A stretch of 64,000 nucleotides of DNA from Shewanella mangrovisoli (GTDB lineage Bacteria; Pseudomonadota; Gammaproteobacteria; Enterobacterales; Shewanellaceae). Below are positions 49,029 through 57,226 of this stretch, piece after piece. The notes beneath the pieces are model-generated. The model had not been told where the DNA came from. It made no database searches and was given only the letters and a program-made list of their open reading frames with translations. The stretch's first letter is position 1. Each line of letters begins with the position of its first letter. The position numbers and the translations under genes are program-made. Location of the stretch: assembly GCF_019457635.1 (NCBI RefSeq), contig NZ_CP080412.1, positions 4,464,001-4,528,000 of the forward strand, given 5' to 3'.

Positions 49029-51020
49029 TTAAAAGCTATAGGTCATACCTAACCAGTAACGACGGCCGTCTTCGATATAACCGTACTCTTCTTCCGTGAT
49101 GTCCTTATCGAAAGCGTTATAAATACCCGCGCTGAATTTAATGCTGTCATTAACGCGATAGTTGGCCCCTAAATCTAACAGCGTATAGGAAGGTGCAATC
49201 AAGCTGCTGGAGGAAGGCCCAGTGGTTGGTTGACTCTCTTCGCCACGGTAGTTGACCCGCAGCCAAGTGCTTAACTTATCGATCGGCTCATAGTTAACCG
49301 ACAATTGCACCAGATGTTTAGGCAATTGATTCAATGGACTACCTTTATAGGCACCCGTCTTTTGCTCCGAGTCGGTATAAGTGTAGTTACCCGTCAATGC
49401 CAAGTTGCTCAAGATTTTATAGTCGATACTAAACTCAACCCCTTGGGTGACTGCCTCATCGATATTCACATAGGTAGTCGGGTCGGAGCCAAACTGATTC
49501 GGCCCATCGGTACATTGAGTCGCAGGACAAGCGACACGGGTGATCTTGTCCTCAAACTCGTTATAGAACACGCCAGCACTGGTGGTAATGGAATCGGTGA
49601 GATCGGTGTAAATGCCTAGCTCATAGTTTACAGAGGTTTCGGGTTGTAAATCCGGGTTACCGTACATATTGCCGCCTCGGCTTACCTGCCCCCAATCGGG
49701 CACGGTTTGCCTCAGGCTCGGCGCCCTAAAGCCGGTCGACACACCGCCTTTTAAGGTAGTATGTTCGGTCAGCCCCCAGACACCGTAAATCCGCGGGCTG
49801 AGGTGGTCGCCAAAGTTTTCATCATCGTCTAAACGCAGGCCTAAGGTTAAGGCAAAATTATCGACGATACGCCATTCATCCTCTGAGAACACCGACCATT
49901 GGCGGCGACTAATATCGGTTAAGTCGCTGACCTGATTGCCGGTTTCATCGGTAAGATCTTGCTTATTGAAGGCCGCGCCGAAGGTGGCGGTATGGCTTTC
50001 CCCTAAGGTGGCGATCAGGCTAGTTTGAGCATCGGTATTCTTGATCTTCATCTTGCGGGACTTGTTATCAAATACTTCGTGCTTGATATAAGTGTCCGAG
50101 GTACCAAAGTCCCAACGCCCAGTATGCGATAGCGAAATGGTGCTGTTTTCATATTCGGTTGTCGACGAAGCTGGGCAACCACTGCGGCCACAACTGGCGC
50201 CCGGCGCCAATGGCGCAACGGTTTTCCCTAAGGTGCTATCCAACTCTTGGTTGGCGATACCGACTTCTAACATAATGTCATGGTCTTGGTTAGGCGTGAG
50301 GGCAAATCTGGCGGTGAGATTATCCGCATCGCGACCTCGATAACCGCCGTAGATACTATCTTCTTCACGCTGGGTATATTGGCCGTATAACTGCACGCCG
50401 AGCAGATCTTTAATCAAGCCACCGTTCACAAAAAAGTTGCCCTGATACACATTGCCCGAGGACGACTTTTCCTGCAGCGTGGTGTCGAGGCGCAGTTCCC
50501 CCTGCCACTCATTGGGCACTTTACGGGTGATAATGTTGATCACCCCACCGATAGCATCGGAGCCATAAAGGGATGACATGGGGCCGCGGACAATTTCAAT
50601 CCTATCGATTGCGGCGAGCGGCGGCGTCCAAGCGCCTTCAACACCAGGACCGTCGCTGTTGGTGCGGGTCTCGCGGGAAGACTGACGTTTACCATCGACG
50701 AGGATCAGCGTGTATTGGCTGCCCATGCCCCGCAAACTAATGTCCCGACGGTCAGCACCGCCAGTCACCACCACGCCGGGCACTTCTAACATGGCGTCGG
50801 TTAAGTCACGGTAAAAACGTGTATCGAGATCCTCCCGGGTGATCACGCTGATAGAAGCGGGCGCGTCACGCACTTGCTGCTCGAAACCCGATGCGGTAAC
50901 AACGATTCTTTCCATCATCTTGTCTTGATCGGGTGCGGCATCCGCCAAAACCTGAGTGGCGGGTAGCAATAATGCGGCAGAAACTAGCTGTGCGAGGATC
51001 TTTTTACGACGTAACAACAT
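49029..51020 (-). CDS. irgA: TonB-dependent siderophore receptor, IrgA/FepA-like
   Basis: This outer-membrane receptor is 663 residues from the ATG at 51018-51020; a TTG two codons upstream is possible. Signal peptide ends near TQVLADA. A TonB box-like ERIVVTAS precedes the plug domain (APASISVITREDLDTRF, RGMGSQYTLILVDGKRQS, RGPMSSLYGSDAIGGVINIITRK). The beta barrel ends in a terminal aromatic residue (GMTYSF). The family (FepA, CirA, Vibrio IrgA) imports catecholate ferric siderophores. A Fur box upstream and a divergent LysR gene support the IrgA assignment. Confidence 0.88.
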   Translation of the reverse strand: MLLRRKKILAQLVSAALLLPATQVLADAAPDQDKMMERIVVTASGFEQQVRDAPASISVITREDLDTRFYRDLTDAMLEVPGVVVTGGADRRDISLRGMGSQYTLILVDGKRQSSRETRTNSDGPGVEGAWTPPLAAIDRIEIVRGPMSSLYGSDAIGGVINIITRKVPNEWQGELRLDTTLQEKSSSGNVYQGNFFVNGGLIKDLLGVQLYGQYTQREEDSIYGGYRGRDADNLTARFALTPNQDHDIMLEVGIANQELDSTLGKTVAPLAPGASCGRSGCPASSTTEYENSTISLSHTGRWDFGTSDTYIKHEVFDNKSRKMKIKNTDAQTSLIATLGESHTATFGAAFNKQDLTDETGNQVSDLTDISRRQWSVFSEDEWRIVDNFALTLGLRLDDDENFGDHLSPRIYGVWGLTEHTTLKGGVSTGFRAPSLRQTVPDWGQVSRGGNMYGNPDLQPETSVNYELGIYTDLTDSITTSAGVFYNEFEDKITRVACPATQCTDGPNQFGSDPTTYVNIDEAVTQGVEFSIDYKILSNLALTGNYTYTDSEQKTGAYKGSPLNQLPKHLVQLSVNYEPIDKLSTWLRVNYRGEESQPTTGPSSSSLIAPSYTLLDLGANYRVNDSIKFSAGIYNAFDKDITEEEYGYIEDGRRYWLGMTYSF

Positions 51021-51051
51021 AACCAACGAATCTCCCTCGATCCTTTGTAAA

Positions 51052-51066
51052 TGATAATAATTTTCA
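51052..51066. promoter_or_regulatory. Fur box between irgA and the LysR gene
   Basis: TGATAATAATTTTCA matches the 7-1-7 Fur consensus TGATAAT-N-ATTATCA at 13 of 14 specified positions. It lies 32 bp upstream of irgA and 76 bp from the divergent LysR gene, so it can control both. Iron repression is inferred. Confidence 0.8.
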
Positions 51067-51141
51067 ATACGGCAATGTATCCCTATGTTACAATCGGCTC
51101 AAGTTAGACTTTGAGTAATCACTTGTAAGAGTTGCTTAAGA

Positions 51142-52104
51142 ATGAATAGAAATATGGTCAAGGGCATGATCGTGTTTGCCGCCATCGCGGAAAAAGGTTC
51201 GATGAGTGCTGCGGCAACACAGCTTAATCTGAGTTCATCGGCGGTGAGCCAACAAGTCGCAAAACTTGAAATGGATATGGGAATTAGTCTGTTTCACCGT
51301 AATACCCGCCATCTTACACTCACAGAGGCGGGGACATTATTTTATGAAAACTGCATTAAAATCATAAAAATAGTAGAAAGCGCCGAACATCAGCTGCACG
51401 CATTAAAGGGCACACCTTCGGGGGAGCTTAAAATCGCCGCCCCAGTCGGTTTTGGCGGTGGTTTACTCAGCCAGCCATTAGCGCACCTGTTGGCGGCTCA
51501 TCCGCAGATCAGCCTCAATCTGCAGTTGCAGGACGGCCCAATCGATATAGTTAACGAAGGAATCGATCTAGCGATTTGCATCGGCCCTCTATCGGATTCG
51601 AACCTTATCGCTCGCCCCTTGGCGGATTGGCGCATGTTGCTGTGCGCTGCTCCTAGCTATATTCCCCAGCATCAGAGCCTGCAACACCCTGCCGACTTAC
51701 AAGGGTTCAACCGTATTAGCCACAGCTATGCTAAACCCGAGTTCTTAACCCATTCACAGACTCAAGAGCGAATAGAACTCCCTGCCCAGCGCATCAACGT
51801 CAATAATATGCAGACGCTAATCCAGCTCACCCTCGATGGATTAGGCTTTGCCGTGTTGCCAGAGCCCGAAGTACATCAATATCTTGCATCTGGCCAACTA
51901 GTGACGCTTTTACCCGAGTGGTCGCTACGTACCTACAGCGTTTACAGCGTGACCTCCGCGCGGGACAAACAGCCCGCTAAAGTGAAAGAAGCCATAGCGG
52001 CACTCAGTCAATATTTTAGCCAGATGGATTTTAGCCCGACCCCAGCGTCACTGGCTCAGCCCAACGCCTGCGAGCTCACGCCAAGATTTGCCATCCTCGC
52101 CTAA
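51142..52104 (+). CDS. LysR-family regulator, IrgB-like
   Basis: This 320-residue protein has an N-terminal winged HTH (about 8-65, MSAAATQLNLSSSAVSQQVAKLE) and a LysR substrate domain (GELKIAAPVGFGGGLLSQPL; VLPEPEVHQYLASGQL). In Vibrio cholerae the LysR protein IrgB is encoded divergently from irgA and activates it. The same arrangement and the shared Fur box are seen here, so it is a candidate activator of the receptor gene. The HTH and substrate domain also resemble the generic CrgA/AaeR subgroup. Confidence 0.88.
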   Translation: MNRNMVKGMIVFAAIAEKGSMSAAATQLNLSSSAVSQQVAKLEMDMGISLFHRNTRHLTLTEAGTLFYENCIKIIKIVESAEHQLHALKGTPSGELKIAAPVGFGGGLLSQPLAHLLAAHPQISLNLQLQDGPIDIVNEGIDLAICIGPLSDSNLIARPLADWRMLLCAAPSYIPQHQSLQHPADLQGFNRISHSYAKPEFLTHSQTQERIELPAQRINVNNMQTLIQLTLDGLGFAVLPEPEVHQYLASGQLVTLLPEWSLRTYSVYSVTSARDKQPAKVKEAIAALSQYFSQMDFSPTPASLAQPNACELTPRFAILA

Positions 52105-52184
52105 GCACTCGTAGGCACGCGTTTCATTTCTCAGTGGAGTTAGAGTATGCTGTTCTATCCATTCGATTAAACAGTAGTAACTCA

Positions 52185-53057
52185 ATGCAAGATGTGGCCT
52201 TAGTGTTAGAGGGCGGCGGCCTGAGGGCAATTTATACCGCCGGCGTGTTAGATGCCTTTTTGCAACAACAATTGCACTTCCCCTATGTGATTGGTGTATC
52301 GGCGGGGGCGATTTATCCCGCTTCTTATGTTTCACGCCAATTTGGCCGCAATTTACAAATTCAGCAGCAATATCTGCGGGATAAGCGCTACATGGGGCTG
52401 CGCCACTGGTTAGCCACGGGTAATTACGTCAATACCGATTTTACCTATAAGCGCATGGCCTATGAGTTACTGCCTTTTGATTTTAAAACCTTTTTAACCA
52501 GCGGAACCGAGTTTAAGGTCGGGGCATTTAACTGCCAGACAGGACAAACCGATTACTTTGGCATGGCCGATTTTCAGGAGCACGACAAATTGCTCGACGT
52601 GCTCATCGCCTCCTCTAGCCTGCCTTTTATGGCCAATCCCCATCGGATAAACCACCAAACCTACCTCGACGGCGGCATCGCCGCGCCCATTCCGGTCACG
52701 CAGGCGCAGCAAGAGGGCTATAAACGCCAGGTGGTGATCCTGACTCAGGACGCAAACTATCGAAAATCGCCAATGAAGTTCAATTGGTTAGCGCGCAAGC
52801 GTTATCAAGCTTATCCGGCGGTAGCCACCGCGCTCAAAGTACGCCACCAACGTTATAACCAATCCCTAGAGGAACTCGCCCAGAGTGTAGCCAGCGGCAA
52901 TACCTTTGTGATCCGCCCTGCTGCGCCACTTAATCTCTCGCGGCTTGACCGCAATATCGATAAAGTGACCGCCGTGTATCACCAAGGCCTAGCCGATGGA
53001 CAGGTGATTTTGCCTAAGCTGCGGGCTTGGCTAAACACTGGGGCAGAAGTTAGTTAG
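52185..53057 (+). CDS. Patatin-like phospholipase, YjjU type
   Basis: I start at the ATG at 52185 (MQDVALVLEGGGLRAIYTAGV, 290 residues), the usual N terminus of this family. An upstream GTG adds 17 residues. The nucleophile elbow GVSAGA (about residues 39-44) and the catalytic Asp in DGGIAAPIPV (about 165-174) form the Ser-Asp dyad. The oxyanion loop is EGGGLR. It is probably a cytoplasmic lipid acyl hydrolase. Its last 8 bp overlap the end of the convergent LysR gene. Confidence 0.88.
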   Translation: MQDVALVLEGGGLRAIYTAGVLDAFLQQQLHFPYVIGVSAGAIYPASYVSRQFGRNLQIQQQYLRDKRYMGLRHWLATGNYVNTDFTYKRMAYELLPFDFKTFLTSGTEFKVGAFNCQTGQTDYFGMADFQEHDKLLDVLIASSSLPFMANPHRINHQTYLDGGIAAPIPVTQAQQEGYKRQVVILTQDANYRKSPMKFNWLARKRYQAYPAVATALKVRHQRYNQSLEELAQSVASGNTFVIRPAAPLNLSRLDRNIDKVTAVYHQGLADGQVILPKLRAWLNTGAEVS

Positions 53058-53985
53058 GGAGCGAGGCGCGGACCTTGTCGATAATTAGTTCCCGCAGCCA
53101 TTTATGGCTGAGATCGTGCTCGAAATGCTTATGCCACATCAGCAGATACGCACCGGGGATCAGCTTAATCGGCGAAGGTAAATACATAAGATCAAACGAC
53201 TTCATCACAGCTAAGGCATAACGGGAAGGGGCGCAGAGGATCAAATCGCTCTGCTCACACAGGGCCAGTGCACTCTGAAAGTCCGTCATATTCACCGCAA
53301 TATCCCGTTTACGCCCTTGGATTTGCAGCACATCGTCTAACAACCAATGCTCCAAACCACCAAAGGCGACCTGTAACTGGCGATAGCTTAAAAAGGTGTC
53401 GAGATTCCATTCCTGCGAAAGGGCTGGATGGTCACGGCGCATCAGGCACACTGTGTAATCCTGAACTAATTCAACATAATGGATATCATCCGGGATATGG
53501 TTTACATGCATGGGCGAACGCTCATCCCATTCGCGGCAACCTATGGCGAGATCGATATCGCAGCGCATCAATCTTTCCATGGTATCCAGCCGCCAGGTTT
53601 GGCAATTAATGCTCACACCGGGCGCCTGCGCTAAAAGCGAAGGCATAAAATGTGGAAAGGTCAGCGAATAGGTTGTTTCGACCAGATGCATCCGAAACTG
53701 GCGTTGGCTTAAGGCGGGCTCAAAACTGTCTGGTCGAGTAAATTGCGCTAATTGCTGTAAGCATTGGCGCAAGTCAGGTGCCAGCGACAGCGCCTTGGGC
53801 GTCGGCTTGAGACCGTAGGCGGTACGCTCGAATAAGGGGTCATCAAACACTTCACGCAGGCGAGTCAATTGCTTGCTCACCGCCGACTGACTCAAATGCA
53901 GCCGCGCCGCCGCGGCCGTGACACTCTGCTCCTCGAGGAGAATTTCCAGTACGGGCAGTAAGTTCAAGTCTAAGTGTTTTAGCAT
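53050..53985 (-). CDS. LysR-family transcriptional regulator
   Basis: This 311-residue protein starts MLKHLDLNLLPVLEILLEEQ. The HTH SVTAAAARLHLSQSAVSKQLT is at about 21-41, followed by a NodD/LeuO-like subgroup pattern (DPLFERTAYGLKPTPKAL). The substrate domain spans about 90-300. It begins directly after the stop of the EamA transporter gene (53985/53986), so the two form one leftward transcript and the regulator may control the transporter. The effector is unknown. Confidence 0.88.
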   Translation of the reverse strand: MLKHLDLNLLPVLEILLEEQSVTAAAARLHLSQSAVSKQLTRLREVFDDPLFERTAYGLKPTPKALSLAPDLRQCLQQLAQFTRPDSFEPALSQRQFRMHLVETTYSLTFPHFMPSLLAQAPGVSINCQTWRLDTMERLMRCDIDLAIGCREWDERSPMHVNHIPDDIHYVELVQDYTVCLMRRDHPALSQEWNLDTFLSYRQLQVAFGGLEHWLLDDVLQIQGRKRDIAVNMTDFQSALALCEQSDLILCAPSRYALAVMKSFDLMYLPSPIKLIPGAYLLMWHKHFEHDLSHKWLRELIIDKVRASLPN

Positions 53986-54840
53986 TTAACCCCTCGCTTT
54001 TAAGGGATTCCACCTCAAGTTTTGCGGCAACTTCATCAGCAGTAGCGACAGTAAAATCACTAAAATCCCTGCCCACTGGCGCATATCTAAGGCTTCACCC
54101 ACAATCAATACGCCTAATGATACGGCAACCACGGGATTGACTAAAGCCACCATCCCCATGATTTCTGGCCCTAAATTTCGCATTGACCAGAGCCAAGCCC
54201 AATAGGCCACCGCGGTATTGGCGGTCACTAGCCAAATTAATGAGGGAACCACATCCATACTCGGTATCTGTGGCGGCCCCGCCATAAACCACGCCAGCGG
54301 GATCAACATCAATCCCCCCAAGAGTAATTGCCAAGCGGTAAGCACTAAAAAGTCGCCCACATCCCAGCGCTGCATCCAGCGGGAAGAAAAGGCTATCAGA
54401 GTCGTTGCGCTCAGCATACATAGGACACCAATCGGGTCGAGATCCGCCGAGGGATTAAGCAATAAAATCACGCCACCGAGGCCCATTAAGCCGAGCAGTA
54501 GCCACTTCATCCCCGGGCGCATTTTATCGATCAGCCAAGCAAGGATCAAAAAGATTAATGGCAATGTCGCCCCCAGCGTGCCCGCGACGGCACCCGGTAG
54601 CCGATAGGCGCCAATAAACAGCAGCGCAAAGAAGGCGCCAATATTACAAAACGCCAGCAAGCTTAATTTAGACCATGCCAGCGTCGGCAAACGTGGCCGC
54701 AGCATCAGCAGTAATATACCGGCAGGCAGCGCGCGCCAAACCGCCACCCAGTAAGGCGACATATCCTGTAAGTAAAGACTCACCAGTGCATAGGTGGTCC
54801 CCCAAAACACCGGGGCGAGTAACGCAATCACAAACGACAT
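53986..54840 (-). CDS. EamA (DMT superfamily) transporter
   Basis: This 284-residue protein has ten predicted membrane helices in two EamA repeats (LLAPVFWGTTYALVSLYL; GVLCMLSATTLIAFSSRW). The conserved segment WRALPAGILLLMLRP is present in the first repeat, and LVNPVVAVSLGVLIVGEAL in the second. It probably exports an amino acid, a metabolite or a drug; the substrate cannot be deduced. It is the first gene of an apparent two-gene operon with the LysR regulator. Confidence 0.88.
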   Translation of the reverse strand: MSFVIALLAPVFWGTTYALVSLYLQDMSPYWVAVWRALPAGILLLMLRPRLPTLAWSKLSLLAFCNIGAFFALLFIGAYRLPGAVAGTLGATLPLIFLILAWLIDKMRPGMKWLLLGLMGLGGVILLLNPSADLDPIGVLCMLSATTLIAFSSRWMQRWDVGDFLVLTAWQLLLGGLMLIPLAWFMAGPPQIPSMDVVPSLIWLVTANTAVAYWAWLWSMRNLGPEIMGMVALVNPVVAVSLGVLIVGEALDMRQWAGILVILLSLLLMKLPQNLRWNPLKARG

Positions 54841-54857
54841 AATGACTTCTCAAAAAG

Positions 54858-54875
54858 TATCTTGATATTGAGATA
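54858..54875. promoter_or_regulatory. Possible LysR operator upstream of the EamA gene
   Basis: TATCTTGATATTGAGATA is an imperfect dyad (14 of 18 positions symmetric) 18 bp upstream of the transporter start. AT-rich dyads of this size are typical LysR sites. Assignment to the adjacent LysR protein is a guess. Confidence 0.3.
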
Positions 54876-55001
54876 TATTACTTTGAGAGAATAAAACAGG
54901 CAAGTGCTGAGATAAGGTGAATAGGGAGAAAAGAAAATGGACTAGCGTTTATGCCGCTGTAGATATGCGCACACAGAGCTGTGCTTAAGGCTTGTTTGCC
55001 G

Positions 55002-55007
55002 TATAAT
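55002..55007 (+). promoter_or_regulatory. -10 element of trmL
   Basis: A perfect TATAAT lies 30 bp upstream of the trmL start. The -35 region (around TGTGCT, 54980-54985) is poor, so the promoter call rests on the -10 alone. Confidence 0.4.
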
Positions 55008-55036
55008 CGGGCGTCATTTTTTATAGGCGGGCAAGC

Positions 55037-55501
55037 ATGTTCCATATCGCACTCTATGAGCCAGAAATCGCACCCAACACGGGTAATATCATTCGCCTTT
55101 GCGCAAACAACGGCAGCCAACTGCATCTAATTGAGCCGCTTGGGTTTGATTTTGAAGAGAAAAAACTGCGCCGCGCGGGCCTAGACTATGCCGATTTAAC
55201 CAATGTGACTCGCCATAAAAACTTCGATGCCTTCCTCGAAGCCATGGCAGGCAAACGCATTATGGCCTGTACCACTAAGGGCAGCCGCCCCCATACTGAA
55301 CTCAGTTTTGCCAAGGATGACGTGCTGTTGTTTGGCCCAGAAACCCGTGGGCTGCCTATGTCGATTATCGAGTCAATTCCAACCGAGCAGCGATTACGTA
55401 TTCCCATGGCGGCCACCAGTCGCAGCCTCAACCTCTCCAATGCTGTGGCGATTATCAGCTACGAAGCCTGGCGTCAGCTCGGGTTTGAAGGCGCTATTTA
55501 A
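55037..55501 (+). CDS. trmL: tRNA (cytidine/uridine-2'-O)-methyltransferase TrmL
   Basis: This 154-residue SPOUT methyltransferase methylates the wobble ribose (position 34) of leucine tRNAs. The N terminus MFHIALYEPEIAPNTGNIIR and motifs LLFGPETRGLP (about 96-106) and RIPMAATSRSLNLSNAVAI (about 117-135) form the trefoil-knot SAM site. Length is typical. It is followed by a good terminator and then by the accessory region. Confidence 0.95.
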   Translation: MFHIALYEPEIAPNTGNIIRLCANNGSQLHLIEPLGFDFEEKKLRRAGLDYADLTNVTRHKNFDAFLEAMAGKRIMACTTKGSRPHTELSFAKDDVLLFGPETRGLPMSIIESIPTEQRLRIPMAATSRSLNLSNAVAIISYEAWRQLGFEGAI

Positions 55502-55521
55502 TAGGTAGGAATACTGATTTG

Positions 55522-55549
55522 AATTGGCTGGGCTGAACCAGCCAATTTT
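55522..55549 (+). terminator. trmL terminator
   Basis: AATTGGCTGG and CCAGCCAATT form a 10-bp stem around GCTGAA, followed by TT. Confidence 0.75.
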
Positions 55550-55583
55550 CCAATTACTAAGTCATCAACTCCGAAAGATTGCT

Positions 55584-55811
55584 TTAACTCAATTCGGGCT
55601 GAAAGCCAGTAATTTTGTCGTCAGGTATGTTGGATGAATTGTCATTGTTTCCCCTGTGACACGCCATAAACTCATCCCTAAGGGCTCGACGGCGGCATCT
55701 GCAGCACACGGAAGTGTAAATGCCGCGTTCACATGGATGTGAAAGAGCGGCCATGCCGCCAACGGTCACAGTTGCAACAATGACAATCTTTACGACCATT
55801 GAACTGTTCAT
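55584..55811 (-). CDS. Small Cys-rich protein, doubtful
   Basis: This is a leftward frame of 75 residues (71 from an inner ATG at 55797-55799). A hydrophobic N terminus (MVVKIVIVATVTVGGMAAL) is followed by a short Cys/Arg-rich part (CERGIYTSVCCRCRRRAL) and a polar tail. It could be a small secreted or membrane-tethered peptide, but there is no family match I know and no strong ribosome site. It may be chance. Confidence 0.3.
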   Translation of the reverse strand: MNSSMVVKIVIVATVTVGGMAALSHPCERGIYTSVCCRCRRRALRDEFMACHRGNNDNSSNIPDDKITGFQPELS

Positions 55812-56080
55812 CTGGCTAAAAGATATTGCCCCATTCTTTGTTTAGGCTCGTTATCTCAACCGAAAATTCCCACTCCTGCTGTCATACAAATTCTTATCTA
55901 TCTGCCTATGTTTGGCCTTACCAGAAATTGGCTAACAATGTGTGGGTATACAGTCGTATTTAAATTTAGGTGTTTTGGTATGATTTTCAGACAATATCAG
56001 TGCGCATTAACTCCATCTGCAAAGGATAAAACTCTATAAAATCAGGTGACTATAGAAGCAGACTTTTAGTTAATAGGTTT

Positions 56081-56203
56081 GGAAAACGCGCATGCGCGTT
56101 TTTCCAGATGGTGTATTTGGCAGAAAGCTGATAAGTTCTTTGCATACAGATAGTTAACCGTGCGCGTTTTCACTGGTCCAACGAGGTAAACGCGCATGCG
56201 CAC
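56081..56203. repeat. GC-rich palindromes sharing AAACGCGCATGCGC
   Basis: The core AAACGCGCATGCGC occurs at 56084-56097 and again at 56188-56201. The first copy sits in a near-perfect dyad (GGAAAACG ... CGTTTTTCC, 56081-56105). The second pairs with GTGCGCGTTT (56160-56169), forming a stem over an 18-nt loop. They lie directly left of the integron-type cassette. The rest of 55812-56080 has no recognisable feature apart from GTTATCT at 55850-55856. Confidence 0.6.
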
Positions 56204-56213
56204 TAATAAAATG

Positions 56214-56668
56214 TTATAAGCCTTTATGAAAAACTTATTAATCTTCACTTTTTTGCTTTTACCTTGCTTTGTATTCGCAGCAAACGAAATCAAAGTGCAG
56301 GCTGATCTAGAGTTCCTTTTAGATACTGAAAAGGAATCTGGAAAACTATGCTTTGGTGAAACTGATTGCTCGACGTGGTCAACTTTCTATTTGTTTAATG
56401 CGAAAGTTAAAAAAGTCATTGTTGGCACTGAACCTAACGCTTCATTTAAAGTAATTTATGGTCGTCATGCTCTGTTAAAACAGGATCTAAATGGTGCTGT
56501 AATAACACTTCGAGAACTAGATAAAAACAATGGTTTTGGGGCAAAATACCAAGTTGTTAATATTGAGTAGGCGGCTTATAACAAGTTGCTTAATTTCGTT
56601 CCGGCCACAAAAAGCGTGGCCTCCACTGGACTGCCTACGCTCCGCTGCGGCAGCCAATTAGCAAAGCG
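56214..56668 (+). mobile_element. Integron-type gene cassette 1
   Basis: The 455-bp unit starts inside GTTATAAG (56213-56220) and ends inside GTTAAAT (56668-56674), cut after the G in each case as in integron recombination. It holds one rightward gene beginning 12 bp from its left edge and a 3' attC. The attC outer box CTTATAAC (56575-56582) is the exact reverse complement of the cassette start, as expected for a cassette that was once a closed circle. There is no integrase gene in the window. Confidence 0.8.
56226..56570 (+). CDS. Cassette-encoded small secreted protein, function unknown
   Basis: This 114-residue protein has a clear signal peptide (MKNLLIFTFLLLPCFVFA, cleavage before ANEIKV). 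The mature part of about 96 residues has two Cys close together (KLCFGETDCSTW) that could form a disulfide, and is probably beta-rich. There is no Shine-Dalgarno site, common for first genes in cassettes. The codon use is more AT-rich than in neighbouring genes, a sign of transfer. The family is not recognised. Confidence 0.75.
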   Translation: MKNLLIFTFLLLPCFVFAANEIKVQADLEFLLDTEKESGKLCFGETDCSTWSTFYLFNAKVKKVIVGTEPNASFKVIYGRHALLKQDLNGAVITLRELDKNNGFGAKYQVVNIE

Positions 56669-56674
56669 TTAAAT
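56575..56674 (+). repeat. attC recombination site 1
   Basis: The outer boxes are CTTATAAC (R'') and GTTAAAT (R'). The inner arms TTGCTTAATT and AATTAGCAA pair with one unpaired T, the extrahelical base that gives strand choice in attC sites. The centre holds two stems (GGCCAC / GTGGCC and CTGCC / GGCAG). Total about 100 bp, within the attC size range. Confidence 0.8.
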
Positions 56675-57196
56675 ATTCGAACTTGTTTTAGTGTTTTCGT
56701 AACCGTGTTGGCCTTGGTACTTTTTGAGCTGTGTTTACGCTAAGCAAGGGTCTCACTTGGAAAGTTTGTAATTAAGCCCTTTTGCTCTTCCAAGTCTGTG
56801 TTCCAAATGAAATCGTTATGCGTTCACAGAAAGTTCGGCACACTACCCACCACAGCACTGAACAAGTCTGTTGGGTTTTTTATCTGCTGAGGTTTCAGTG
56901 AAATACAATGGCAGGTAGTTTCTAAAAGTATGCTGCGGCGCAAAGTCCGCGTTTTTTTTGAACTATTGCCAATAAGGGAAAATGCAGTAATCTTGAGCGG
57001 GTTACTTTTTATTAATCGCAAGTAGTTGCTGGTTCAAGAACGTTTTCTTTTGCTTCTCAAACCATCAAATACTTAACAAGTCGCGTCAGGCTCGCAAACT
57101 TCGTTTGCTGGACGCATTGTAAGTCGCGCATTTAGCGAATCGCTGCGCGAAGTTTATCGCACATGCGCAACTTACAACGCGCCCCTGCGCTCAACG
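56669..57196 (+). mobile_element. Probable cassette 2, without a convincing gene
   Basis: The 528-bp unit runs from GTTAAAT (end of attC 1) to GTTATCT (57196-57202). The expected complement of its start, ATTTAAC, appears as ACTTAAC (57071-57077), one base off. No rightward frame is supported. A leftward 65-residue frame (56824-57021) has no signal, motif or start context. It may be a decayed or noncoding cassette. Confidence 0.6.
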
Positions 57197-57202
57197 TTAT
57201 CT
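57071..57202 (+). repeat. attC recombination site 2
   Basis: R'' is ACTTAAC and R' is GTTATCT. The inner arms GCGTCAGG and CCCTGCGC pair with one unpaired T, again the attC hallmark. The 132-bp site has a GC-rich central palindromic part (AGTCGCGCATTTAGCG ... TCGCACATGCGCAACTTA). R' departs from the strict GTTRRRY consensus. Confidence 0.65.
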
Positions 57203-57226
57203 CCATAGATATTTTTATCCAAAACA

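Noticed and set aside
56824..57021. Leftward 65-residue frame inside cassette 2
   Set aside because: It has no ribosome site, no motif and an orientation opposite to the usual cassette gene; probably chance.
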